From NCBI RefSeq assembly GCF_004519305.1, contig NZ_SOZA01000012.1:1-64000 (forward strand): DNA of 64,000 nt, read 5' to 3'. The DNA comes from Pseudomonas sp. RIT623 (GTDB lineage: Bacteria > Pseudomonadota > Gammaproteobacteria > Pseudomonadales > Pseudomonadaceae). The stretch's first letter is position 1. Each line of letters opens with the position of its first letter. The notes under the pieces are model-generated. The model saw only the letters and a program-made list of their open reading frames with translations, was not told the DNA's origin and did no database searches. Both the position numbers and the translations under genes were made by a program. Below are positions 8,640 through 16,439 of this stretch, piece by piece.

Positions 8640-10019
8640 TCAATCCGCAATAAAACTCACCCGCACCTTCAACCCACCCCGCTCGCCGTCATGCAAGCTG
8701 ATCTGCGCCAGGTGCGCCCGGCAGATCTCGCCGACGATCGCCAGGCCCAAGCCACTGCCCTGGGCGCTGCGCCGGTAGAAACGCTCGAACACCCGCTCGC
8801 GCTCGGCCTCGGGAATTCCCGGCCCGTCGTCCTCGACCTCGAGCACCGCCGGTGCCAATACCCGCAGGATCACATCGCCGCCCGGCGGGGTATGCGCCAG
8901 GGCGTTGTCCACCAGGTTGCTGAGCAGTTCGTTGAGCAGGGTCGGCTCGCCCTTGAGCCACACCGGCGCCTCGGCCTCCAGCGCCAGGGCCACGCCACGG
9001 GCGTGGGCCAGCGGCGCCATGGCCATGCCCAGCTCGCGGGCCAGCTGGCTCAGGTCCAGGCGCTGGGCGCCACCTTCGGCGATGGCGCGGGCGCCGTTCT
9101 CCACCCGCGCCATCGACAGCAACTGGTTGGCCAGATGGGTCAGGCGGTCGGTGCCCTGGGCGGCGGCTTCCAGGGTGCTGCGCCACTCGTCAGGCTCACG
9201 TGAACGCAAGCCCAGTTCCACGCGCGCCTTGAGCGCCGCCAGCGGCGTGCGCAGTTCATGGGCGGCATCGGCGATAAACTGCGCCTGGCGCTCGAACTGG
9301 CCACGCAGCCGCTCGGTAAAATGGTTGAGGGCACGCACCAGCGGCCCCAGCTCACGCTGCACCTGCACCACCGGCAAGGCGCGCAGGTCGTCCGGCTGGC
9401 GCTCTTCCACCGCCGTGCGCAGGCGCTCCAGCGGGCGCAGCGCGGCGCTCACCGCGAACCACACCATCACCAGCGCGCCCAACGCCAGCATGCCCAGGCG
9501 CAGCAGGGTGTCAGCCATCAGGCCGCGGGCCATGCGCACCCGCGCCTCTTCGGTCTCGGCCACGCGAATTTCCGCCATGCCGTTCATGTTCGGTTCGCTC
9601 ACCGCCTTGAGCAGGCTGACCACGCGCACATCCTGGCCCAGGTAGGTGGCATTGTAGAAACGCGCCAGGGCCGGGTAGTCGTCGGTACGCGGCGTGCCCG
9701 CCGGTGGCGGCGGCAGGTGCTCGTAGCCGGAGATCAGCTTCTGCTGGATGTCCAGCACCTGGTAGTAGATACGCCCGGCGCTGTCATAGGCGAAGGTGTC
9801 CAGGGCCACGTAGGGCACATCGGCGCTGAGGGTGCCGTCGCGCTGCGACAAACCGGCGGCGATGGTCCGCGCCGAAGCCAGCAGGGTGCGGTCATAGGCG
9901 GTGTCGGCGGCTTCGCGGCCGTTCCAGTAGGCGCTCAGGCCGCTGGCCAGCATCAGCACCACCAAAAGCAGCGCCAGGTTGCCCAGCAAGCGCCCGCGCA
10001 GGCTGCCGTTGTCACGCAT
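8640..10019 (-). CDS. tctE: TctE, sensor histidine kinase of the tricarboxylate system
   Basis: Inner-membrane sensor kinase of 459 residues. An N-terminal membrane helix (about 10-30) is followed by a periplasmic 2CSK_N-type sensor domain, a second membrane helix near residue 175, then HisKA and HATPase domains. The phosphoacceptor is His254 in DAAHELRTPLAAL. The N box (ELLSNLVDNALAHT), G1 box (VEDDGPGIP) and G2 box (GLGLAIVGEIC) are all intact. Its start overlaps the end of tctD by 8 bases. The divergent porin and tctCBA genes indicate that it senses tricarboxylates such as citrate. Confidence 0.88.
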   Translation of the reverse strand: MRDNGSLRGRLLGNLALLLVVLMLASGLSAYWNGREAADTAYDRTLLASARTIAAGLSQRDGTLSADVPYVALDTFAYDSAGRIYYQVLDIQQKLISGYEHLPPPPAGTPRTDDYPALARFYNATYLGQDVRVVSLLKAVSEPNMNGMAEIRVAETEEARVRMARGLMADTLLRLGMLALGALVMVWFAVSAALRPLERLRTAVEERQPDDLRALPVVQVQRELGPLVRALNHFTERLRGQFERQAQFIADAAHELRTPLAALKARVELGLRSREPDEWRSTLEAAAQGTDRLTHLANQLLSMARVENGARAIAEGGAQRLDLSQLARELGMAMAPLAHARGVALALEAEAPVWLKGEPTLLNELLSNLVDNALAHTPPGGDVILRVLAPAVLEVEDDGPGIPEAERERVFERFYRRSAQGSGLGLAIVGEICRAHLAQISLHDGERGGLKVRVSFIAD

Positions 10020-10683
10020 CGCGGTGCTCGAGCAGGTAGCCCAGGCCGCGGAAGGTAACGATATGCACCGGCTGGCCGTCGAGCTTCTTGCGCAGGCGAT
10101 GGATGTAGATCTCGATGGCGTCGGGGCTGGCCTCCTCGTCCAGGCCGAACACCTGGGCAGCCAGTTGCTCCTTGCTCATCACCCGCCCTGGCCGGGCGAT
10201 CAGCGCCTCGAGCACGCTCTGTTCGCGCTGGGTCAGAGTCAGCGGGGCGTCTTCGAGGGTAAAACGCCGGGTATCCAGGTCGTAGACCAGCGGCCCGCAG
10301 CGCTGCTGGCGCTCGCCACCCAGCACGCTGCGGCGCAGCAAGGCCTTGACCCTTGCTTCCAGCTCGGTCAGCTCGAAGGGCTTGGCCAGGTAGTCGTCGG
10401 CCCCCAGGTTCAGGCCATGCACACGGTCCTTCACATCGCTACGCGCAGTGAGCATCAGCACCGGCAGGGTCTTGCCGCGCCCACGCAGGCGCGCCAGCAC
10501 CTCGAAGCCGTCCAGCCGCGGCAGGCCCACATCGAGCACCGCCACGGCGTAGTCCTCGCTGGCCAGGGCCAGGTCGGCGGCCACGCCGTCATGCAGCACG
10601 TCCACGGTCAGGCCCTGGCTCTTGAGGGCCTGGGCCACGCTTTCGGCCAGTTGCGGATGGTCTTCGACCAGCAACACTCGCAT
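10012..10683 (-). CDS. tctD: TctD, OmpR-family response regulator
   Basis: Response regulator of 223 residues with an N-terminal receiver domain (acidic residues near 7-8, phosphoacceptor Asp51 in VLDVGLP, and the conserved Lys in LAKPFELTEL). A C-terminal winged helix of the OmpR/PhoB class ends in the signature IYIHRLRKKLDGQPVHIVT. The start MRVLLVED is preceded by GGGAGA; an in-frame codon 7 positions upstream lacks such a site. It is expected to activate the divergent opdH-tctCBA operon, probably through the repeated sites at 10760-10791. Confidence 0.9.
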   Translation of the reverse strand: MRVLLVEDHPQLAESVAQALKSQGLTVDVLHDGVAADLALASEDYAVAVLDVGLPRLDGFEVLARLRGRGKTLPVLMLTARSDVKDRVHGLNLGADDYLAKPFELTELEARVKALLRRSVLGGERQQRCGPLVYDLDTRRFTLEDAPLTLTQREQSVLEALIARPGRVMSKEQLAAQVFGLDEEASPDAIEIYIHRLRKKLDGQPVHIVTFRGLGYLLEHRDA

Positions 10684-10759
10684 CGTATTCTCCCTGCCCG
10701 GCATGGGCCTTTTGCGCGGAGTGTACCGCCGTGGCGAGGCCTGTGAAGCCCTCGCGAGA

Positions 10760-10791
10760 AACCTTTCACGCTGAAAGGTTAGCGAAAGGTT
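10760..10791. promoter_or_regulatory. Probable TctD operator (tandem/inverted repeat)
   Basis: A perfect 9-base inverted repeat, aacctttca-cgc-tgaaaggtt (10760-10780), is followed by a further gaaaggtt 11 bases after the previous one (10773 and 10784). Direct repeats one helical turn apart are the usual binding pattern of OmpR-class regulators. The site lies between tctD and opdH, in the region shared by both promoters. Confidence 0.6.
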
Positions 10792-10870
10792 GGTTACCTA
10801 GCATCGCACCACGGTCGCCCCGCGCGCCGGCAAAAAGCACCAGCAAGGTGCAAACACATAAGAACAATAA

Positions 10871-12175
10871 ATGGAGTCACCGACGATGCTGTCCATGCAG
10901 CCGCAGGCGTTCGCGCCTACCCGTTCGTTCGCCGCCCGACCTTCCGCCCTCGCCAGCGCCTTCGCCCTTGCCGGTGTCGCGCCCATGAGCCAGGCCGCCT
11001 TCTTCGAAGACAGCACGGCCACCTTCGAAACCCGCAACATGTACTTCAACCGCGACTTCCGCGACGGCACCAGCGCGCAGCAATCCAAGCGCGACGAATG
11101 GGCCCAGGGTTTCATGCTCAACTTCGAGTCCGGCTATACCGAAGGCACCGTGGGCTTCGGCCTGGACGCGCTGGGCATGCTCGGGGTCAAGCTCGACTCC
11201 AGCAAGGACCGCACCGACACCGGCCTGCTGCCGACCCACGACAACGGCAAGGCCGCCGACGAATATTCCAAGCTCGGCCTGACCGGCAAGGTCAAGGTCT
11301 CGCAGACCGAACTGAAGGTCGGCACGTTGATTCCCGAGCTGCCCACGTTGCAGCCCAACGATGGGCGCATCCTGCCGCAGACCTTCGAAGGCGGCCTGGT
11401 CACCTCGAAAGAGATCAAAGGCCTGACCTTCACCGGCGCGCGCCTGGAAAAAGCCAAGGACCGCAACGACACCAACTGGGAAGACCTGGCCCTCAACAAC
11501 AAGAACAGTCGCTTCGGCGGCACCTTCAGCGCCGACCACTTCGACACCGGCGGCCTGGACTACCAGTTCACCGACCGCATCACAGGCAGCTACCACTTCG
11601 CCCAGCTCGACGACATCTATCGCCAGCACTTCATCGGCATGCTCGCCACCCAGCCGTGGGGCCCGGGCACCCTGGGCGCCGACCTGCGCCTGGCGATCAG
11701 CGACGATGCCGGCGCGGCCAAGGCCGGCAAGATCGACAACACCACCTTCAACGGCATGCTCAGCTACACCCTGGGCGGGCACAAGGTCAGCGGCGCCTGG
11801 CAGCAGTTGTCCGGCGACAGCGCCTTCCCCTATGTCGATGGCGCCGACCCCTACCTGGTCAACTTCGTCCAGATCAATGACTTCGCCGGCAGAGACGAGC
11901 GCTCCTGGCAGGCGCGCTACGACTACAACTTCGCCGCCCTCGGCATCCCCGGCCTGACCTTCATGACCCGCTACATCAGTGGCGACAACGTCAGCCGCGT
12001 TGCCGGCGGCGAGGGCAAGGAGTGGGAACGCAACACCGAACTTAAGTACGTGGTACAAAGCGGCCCGTTGAAAAACGTCGCCGTACGCCTGCGCAACGCC
12101 ACCTTCCGCTCCAACTTCGCCCGCGACGCGGACGAGGTGCGGCTGCTGGTGAGCTACAGCGTGGCCCTGTGGTAA
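10871..12175 (+). CDS. opdH: OprD-family outer-membrane porin, OpdH type
   Basis: Substrate-specific outer-membrane channel of the OprD family, 434 residues. The N terminus has a long basic signal region ending near SQAAFFEDS. The mature start, ending in TRNMYFNRDFRDG, is characteristic of OprD-family porins. The protein ends with a beta-strand finishing in Trp (SYSVALW). It heads the operon with tctC, tctB and tctA and is divergent from tctDE, matching the arrangement of OpdH, the tricarboxylate porin of P. aeruginosa. The substrate is inferred from context. Confidence 0.87.
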   Translation: MESPTMLSMQPQAFAPTRSFAARPSALASAFALAGVAPMSQAAFFEDSTATFETRNMYFNRDFRDGTSAQQSKRDEWAQGFMLNFESGYTEGTVGFGLDALGMLGVKLDSSKDRTDTGLLPTHDNGKAADEYSKLGLTGKVKVSQTELKVGTLIPELPTLQPNDGRILPQTFEGGLVTSKEIKGLTFTGARLEKAKDRNDTNWEDLALNNKNSRFGGTFSADHFDTGGLDYQFTDRITGSYHFAQLDDIYRQHFIGMLATQPWGPGTLGADLRLAISDDAGAAKAGKIDNTTFNGMLSYTLGGHKVSGAWQQLSGDSAFPYVDGADPYLVNFVQINDFAGRDERSWQARYDYNFAALGIPGLTFMTRYISGDNVSRVAGGEGKEWERNTELKYVVQSGPLKNVAVRLRNATFRSNFARDADEVRLLVSYSVALW

Positions 12176-12220
12176 GCCATTAGCGGTAATCCATAACAAC
12201 AACGCTCACGGAGTTAGACG

Positions 12221-13201
12221 ATGACCTTTTCACTGCGCCGCCTCGTCCTCGCCACCGGTTGCCTGCTGTTGGCCGGCAACGCCCTGGCCGCCGAACCGAA
12301 ACGTCCCGAATGCATCGCCCCGGCCTCGCCCGGCGGCGGCTTCGACCTGACCTGCAAACTGGTGCAAAGCGCCCTGGTCAACGAGAAGATCCTCAGCAAG
12401 CCGATGCGGGTCACCTACATGCCCGGTGGCGTCGGCGCGGTGGCCTACAACGCCGTGGTCGCCCAGCGGCCAGGCGATGCCGGCACCCTGGTGGCCTGGT
12501 CCAGCGGTTCGCTGCTGAACCTGGCCCAGGGCAAGTTCGGCCGCTTCGACGAGAACGCGGTGAAGTGGCTGGCGGCGGTCGGCACCAGCTATGGCGCCAT
12601 CGCGGTGAAAAGCGATTCGCCCTACAAGACCCTCGATGACCTGGTCGCGGCCCTGAAGAAGGACCCGAGCAAGGTGGTGATCGGCTCGGGCGGCACCGTC
12701 GGCAGCCAGGACTGGATGCAGACCGCGCTGATCGCCAAGGCTGCCGGCATCAACCCGCGCGACCTGCGCTACGTGGCCCTGGAAGGCGGCGGCGAGATCG
12801 CCACCGCGCTGCTCGGCGGGCATATCCAGGTGGGCTCCACCGATATTTCCGACTCCATGCCGCATATCCAGAGCGGCAACATGCGCATCCTCGCGGTGTT
12901 CTCCGAGAACCGCCTGGACGAGCCGGAGATGAAAGACATCCCCACCGCCAAGGAGCAGGGCTACGACATCGTCTGGCCGGTGGTGCGCGGGTTCTACCTG
13001 GGGCCGAAGGTCAGCGACGAGGACTACGCCTGGTGGAAGGCCTCGTTCGACAAGCTGCTGGCCTCGGAAGACTTCGCCAAGCTGCGTGACCAGCGCGAAC
13101 TGTTCCCGTTCGCCATGACCGGCGAGGAGCTGGACAGCTATGTGAAGAAGCAGGTGGCGGACTACAAGGCGCTGGCCCGCGAATTCGGGCTGATCCAGTA
13201 A
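12221..13201 (+). CDS. tctC: TctC, periplasmic tricarboxylate-binding protein
   Basis: Periplasmic solute-binding component of a tripartite tricarboxylate transporter. The 326-residue protein has a clear signal peptide (residues 1-24, ending NALA). The mature domain opens with the family pattern PKRPECIAPASPGGGFDLTC, in which the Pro-Gly-Gly-Gly loop contacts the carboxylate ligand. It is the second gene of the operon, 45 bases after the porin. A 123-base REP palindrome separates it from tctB. Confidence 0.93.
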   Translation: MTFSLRRLVLATGCLLLAGNALAAEPKRPECIAPASPGGGFDLTCKLVQSALVNEKILSKPMRVTYMPGGVGAVAYNAVVAQRPGDAGTLVAWSSGSLLNLAQGKFGRFDENAVKWLAAVGTSYGAIAVKSDSPYKTLDDLVAALKKDPSKVVIGSGGTVGSQDWMQTALIAKAAGINPRDLRYVALEGGGEIATALLGGHIQVGSTDISDSMPHIQSGNMRILAVFSENRLDEPEMKDIPTAKEQGYDIVWPVVRGFYLGPKVSDEDYAWWKASFDKLLASEDFAKLRDQRELFPFAMTGEELDSYVKKQVADYKALAREFGLIQ

Positions 13202-13213
13202 CCCTCCCACGAT

Positions 13214-13336
13214 CCCTGTAGGAGCGGCCTTGTGTCGCGAAAGGGCTGCAAAGCAGCCCCGGCAAAACGTGCTGCGAAGCTGACATCCTGGGGCCGCTGC
13301 GCAGCCCTTTCGCGACACAAGGCCGCTCCTACAGGG
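13214..13336. repeat. REP palindrome within the tct operon
   Basis: Long inverted repeat whose arms begin ccctgtaggagcggccttgt and end as the exact mirror, each about 36 bases and continuing into cgcgaaagggctgc. It lies wholly between tctC and tctB. When transcribed it would form a strong hairpin in the operon mRNA. Confidence 0.85.
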
Positions 13337-13369
13337 ACGCGTGTCAAGCCGAACCATGAGGATTTCCCC

Positions 13370-13828
13370 ATGATCCTGCAACGCATTTTCGCCCTGGCCC
13401 TGCTGGCGCTGTGCGCCGTGCTGGCCGTGATGGCCTGGCCCTACCAGGCCGCCTTTTCCTACGAACCGGTAGGCCCACGCGCCTACCCGCTGCTGATGCT
13501 TGGCCTGATGAGCCTGGGCCTGCTGTACCTGGCCATTCGCCCTACGCCCATAGTACGCAAGGACGACGAACCCGAACTGGACCGCGATACGCTGATCAAG
13601 ATCAGCGCCTGCGTCGGCCTGCTGATCGTCTTCGCCGCCACCTTCGAGGCCCTGGGCTTCATCCTCAGCGCCATCCTCGTCGGGGTGCCCATGGCCCGCC
13701 TGTACGGCGGCCGCTGGCTGCACAGCGCCCTGGTGGTGGTCGGCATGAGCCTGTTCCTCTACTGGCTGTTCGACCGCGTGATGGACGTGCCCCTGCCCCT
13801 CGGCCTGCTCGACGTACTGGAGAACTGA
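13370..13828 (+). CDS. tctB: TctB, small membrane subunit of tricarboxylate transporter
   Basis: Small integral membrane subunit, 152 residues, with four hydrophobic segments (about 2-22, 37-56, 75-107 and 115-140). The start MILQRIF is chosen because the open frame upstream runs through the REP palindrome and does not look like protein. It is followed after 3 bases by tctA. The TctB role follows from size, topology and position between TctC and TctA. Confidence 0.92.
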   Translation: MILQRIFALALLALCAVLAVMAWPYQAAFSYEPVGPRAYPLLMLGLMSLGLLYLAIRPTPIVRKDDEPELDRDTLIKISACVGLLIVFAATFEALGFILSAILVGVPMARLYGGRWLHSALVVVGMSLFLYWLFDRVMDVPLPLGLLDVLEN

Positions 13829-13831
13829 CAC

Positions 13832-15346
13832 ATGGATACCTTGAGCTACCTCGGCCAGGGCTTCGGCGTCGCCCTGAGCCCGTACAACCTGGTCACCGCC
13901 CTGACCGGCACCTTGATCGGCACCGTGGTCGGCCTGCTGCCAGGCCTGGGCCCGATCAACGGCGTGGCCCTGCTGATCCCCATCGCCTTTGCCCTGGGCC
14001 TGCCGCCGGAGTCGGCGCTGATCCTGCTGGCCGCGGTGTACCTGGGCTGCGAGTACGGCGGGCGCATCAGCTCGATCCTGCTGAACATCCCCGGCGAAGC
14101 CTCTACCGTGATGACCACCCTCGACGGCTACCCCATGGCCCGCCAGGGCCTGGCCGGCGTGGCCCTGTCGCTGTCGGCGTGGAGCTCGTTCATCGGCGCG
14201 CTGATCGCCACCTGCGGCATGGTGCTGTTCGCCCCGCTGCTGGCGAAATGGGCGATCGCCTTCGGCCCGGCGGAGTACTTCGTGCTGATGGTGTTCGCCA
14301 TCGTCGCCCTCGGCGGCATGGCCGGCGACAAGCCGCTGAAGACCTTCATCGCCGCGCTGATCGGCCTGTTCCTGTCGGCGGTGGGCATCGACGCCAACAG
14401 CGGCGTGTACCGCTTCACCGGCGACAGCGTGCACCTGGCCGACGGCATCCAGTTCGTGGTGCTGGTGCTGGGGCTGTTCTCCATCAGCGAGATCCTGTTG
14501 CTGCTGGAAAAGACCCATCACGGCCATATCGCGGTCAAGGCCACCGGGCGCATGCTGTTCAACTTCAAGGAAGCGGCCTCGGTGTTCTTCGTCAATATCC
14601 GCTGCGGCCTGCTCGGCTTCTTCATGGGCGTGCTGCCCGGTGCCGGCGCGACCCTGGCCAGTGCCGTGGCTTACATGACCGAAAAGCGCATGGCCGGCGA
14701 CAAGGGTAACTTCGGCAAGGGCGACGCCCGCGGCCTGGCCGCGCCGGAAACCGCCATCGGCGCCTCCTGCTGCGGCGCCCTGGTGCCGATGCTGACCTTA
14801 GGCGTACCCGGCTCGGGCACCACCGCGGTGATGATCGGCGCGCTGACCCTGTACAACATCACCCCTGGCCCGCTGCTGTTCGAACAGCAACCGGATATCG
14901 TCTGGGGCCTGATCGCCTCGCTGTTCATCGCCAACATCATGCTGGTGATCCTGAACATCCCGATGATCCGCATCTTCACCCGCATCCTCGCCGTGCCGAA
15001 CTGGGCGCTGGTGCCGGTAATCGCGATCATCACCGCGATCGGCGTGTACGCCGTGCATGCCACCACCTTCGACCTGTTCCTGATGGTCGGTATCGGCATC
15101 ATGGGCTACATCCTGCGCAAGCTGGACTTCCCACTGTCGCCGATCCTGCTGGGGTTCATCCTCGGTGGGCTGATGGAGCAGAACCTGCGCCGCGCGCTGT
15201 CGATCTCCAATGGCGAGCTGGGCATCCTCTGGTCGAGCCCGATCAGCATGGGCGTGTGGGTGCTGGTGGTGTGCATGCTGAGCCTGCCGCTGCTGCGCAT
15301 CTGGCGCAAACGGGCCCAGCAACGCCGGGCCATGGCCGATGCCTGA
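13832..15346 (+). CDS. tctA: TctA, large membrane subunit of tricarboxylate transporter
   Basis: Large permease subunit, 504 residues with about twelve membrane segments. The family signature GLLPGLGPINGVALLIP is near residues 34-50, and its repeat (GVLPGAGATLASAVAYMTE) lies in the second half, reflecting the internal duplication of TctA. It takes up citrate-like tricarboxylates with TctB and TctC. The downstream gene starts inside its last codons. Confidence 0.95.
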   Translation: MDTLSYLGQGFGVALSPYNLVTALTGTLIGTVVGLLPGLGPINGVALLIPIAFALGLPPESALILLAAVYLGCEYGGRISSILLNIPGEASTVMTTLDGYPMARQGLAGVALSLSAWSSFIGALIATCGMVLFAPLLAKWAIAFGPAEYFVLMVFAIVALGGMAGDKPLKTFIAALIGLFLSAVGIDANSGVYRFTGDSVHLADGIQFVVLVLGLFSISEILLLLEKTHHGHIAVKATGRMLFNFKEAASVFFVNIRCGLLGFFMGVLPGAGATLASAVAYMTEKRMAGDKGNFGKGDARGLAAPETAIGASCCGALVPMLTLGVPGSGTTAVMIGALTLYNITPGPLLFEQQPDIVWGLIASLFIANIMLVILNIPMIRIFTRILAVPNWALVPVIAIITAIGVYAVHATTFDLFLMVGIGIMGYILRKLDFPLSPILLGFILGGLMEQNLRRALSISNGELGILWSSPISMGVWVLVVCMLSLPLLRIWRKRAQQRRAMADA

Positions 15347-16370
15347 CCGCGCGTTGCCGCTGTACTGGGCCACCGGGCTGGTCGGCCTTGCTGGCGGTTT
15401 TATCGCCAGCAGGGTCGGCTGGCCCTTGCCGTGGATGGTCGGTGCGCTGCTGGCGATCATCCTGGTGCGCTGCCTGACACCCTGGCTGTTGCCGGAAATT
15501 CCCAATGGTCGCAAGTGCGGGCAATGCGTCATCGGCATCGGTATTGGCCTGCACTTCACCCCGGCAGTGATCGAACAGGTCGCCGACCACTTCGTGCTGA
15601 TTTTCTTTGGTGCGCTGTTCACCACGCTTTCCAGCGTGATCAGCGTGTGGTTGTTGCGACGCAGCGGCGAGGACCGGGCCACGGCGTTCTTCGCCAGCAT
15701 GCCAGGTGGCTCGGGCGAGATGGTCAACCTTGGGGCGCGCAATGGCGCGGTGCTCAGCCAGGTGGCCGCGGCGCAGAGCCTGCGGGTGCTGGCGGTGGTG
15801 TTGTGCGTGCCGGCGCTGTTCAAAGTGTTGCTGGGCGATGGCGTACCGCTGAATCACGCCGGCAGTGTCAGCTGGGGCTGGCTGGCCCTGATCGCACCGT
15901 TGGGCGTTGCCGTGGCACTGATCTGGCAACGCTTGCGCCAGCCCAACCCCTGGCTGTTCGGGCCGTTGCTGGTGGCTGCCACGGTGAGCCTCGCGGGCAA
16001 TATGCAGATCGGCCTACCCAACGGCGCCAGCCAGATCGGCCAGTGGCTGATCGGCAGCGGCCTGGCCTGTCACTTCAACCGGGCGTTCTTCCGCCGCGCG
16101 CCGTCGTTCCTCGGGCGCACCTTGCTGGCCACGGGGTTGTGCATGCTGATCGCCGCAGGCGCGGCATGGGCGTTGAGCCTGCTCACGCACCTGGACCTGC
16201 GTTCGCTGACCTTGGGGATGATGCCGGGTGGCATCGCGGAGATGAGCCTGACGGCGGAGACGCTGCAACTGTCGGTGCCGTTGGTGACGGCGTTGCAGGT
16301 GATGCGGTTGTTGTTCGTGCTGTTTTTGGCGGAGCCGTTGTTTCGGCGTTGGAATGCGGGTGAAGGATGA
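15339..16370 (+). CDS. AbrB-family integral membrane protein (putative transporter)
   Basis: A 343-residue membrane protein of the AbrB/AbrB-duplication family, a name unrelated to the Bacillus DNA-binding AbrB. Two similar halves each carry several hydrophobic segments and the paired motifs MPGGSGEMVNLGA (about residue 120) and MPGGIAEMSLTAE (about residue 297). The family is often annotated as an ammonia monooxygenase-associated regulator, but no function is proven. The ATG overlaps the tctA stop by 8 bases, so it is translationally coupled to tctA. A role in the tricarboxylate locus is inference from that coupling. Confidence 0.85.
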   Translation: MPDRALPLYWATGLVGLAGGFIASRVGWPLPWMVGALLAIILVRCLTPWLLPEIPNGRKCGQCVIGIGIGLHFTPAVIEQVADHFVLIFFGALFTTLSSVISVWLLRRSGEDRATAFFASMPGGSGEMVNLGARNGAVLSQVAAAQSLRVLAVVLCVPALFKVLLGDGVPLNHAGSVSWGWLALIAPLGVAVALIWQRLRQPNPWLFGPLLVAATVSLAGNMQIGLPNGASQIGQWLIGSGLACHFNRAFFRRAPSFLGRTLLATGLCMLIAAGAAWALSLLTHLDLRSLTLGMMPGGIAEMSLTAETLQLSVPLVTALQVMRLLFVLFLAEPLFRRWNAGEG

Positions 16371-16400
16371 GCCATCCGAAACGACTGCCAACAAAAAACG

Positions 16401-16428
16401 AAAAAGGAAGCCCGGCAGGCTTCCTTTT
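16401..16428. terminator. Bidirectional terminator
   Basis: The stem aaaaggaagcc/ggcttcctttt with a 5-base loop sits between the convergent AbrB-family gene and the autotransporter. It has A- and T-runs on its two sides. Confidence 0.8.
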
Positions 16429-16439
16429 CCACACATCGG

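Noticed and set aside
13232..13369. Longer tctB start inside the REP palindrome
   Set aside because: The first 46 codons are the palindrome itself. The Met at 13370 gives a normal TctB N terminus.
12230..14527. 765-codon minus-strand open frame across tctC-tctA
   Set aside because: Crosses three real genes and a REP element, and the translation is Gln/His/Gly-rich without domains.
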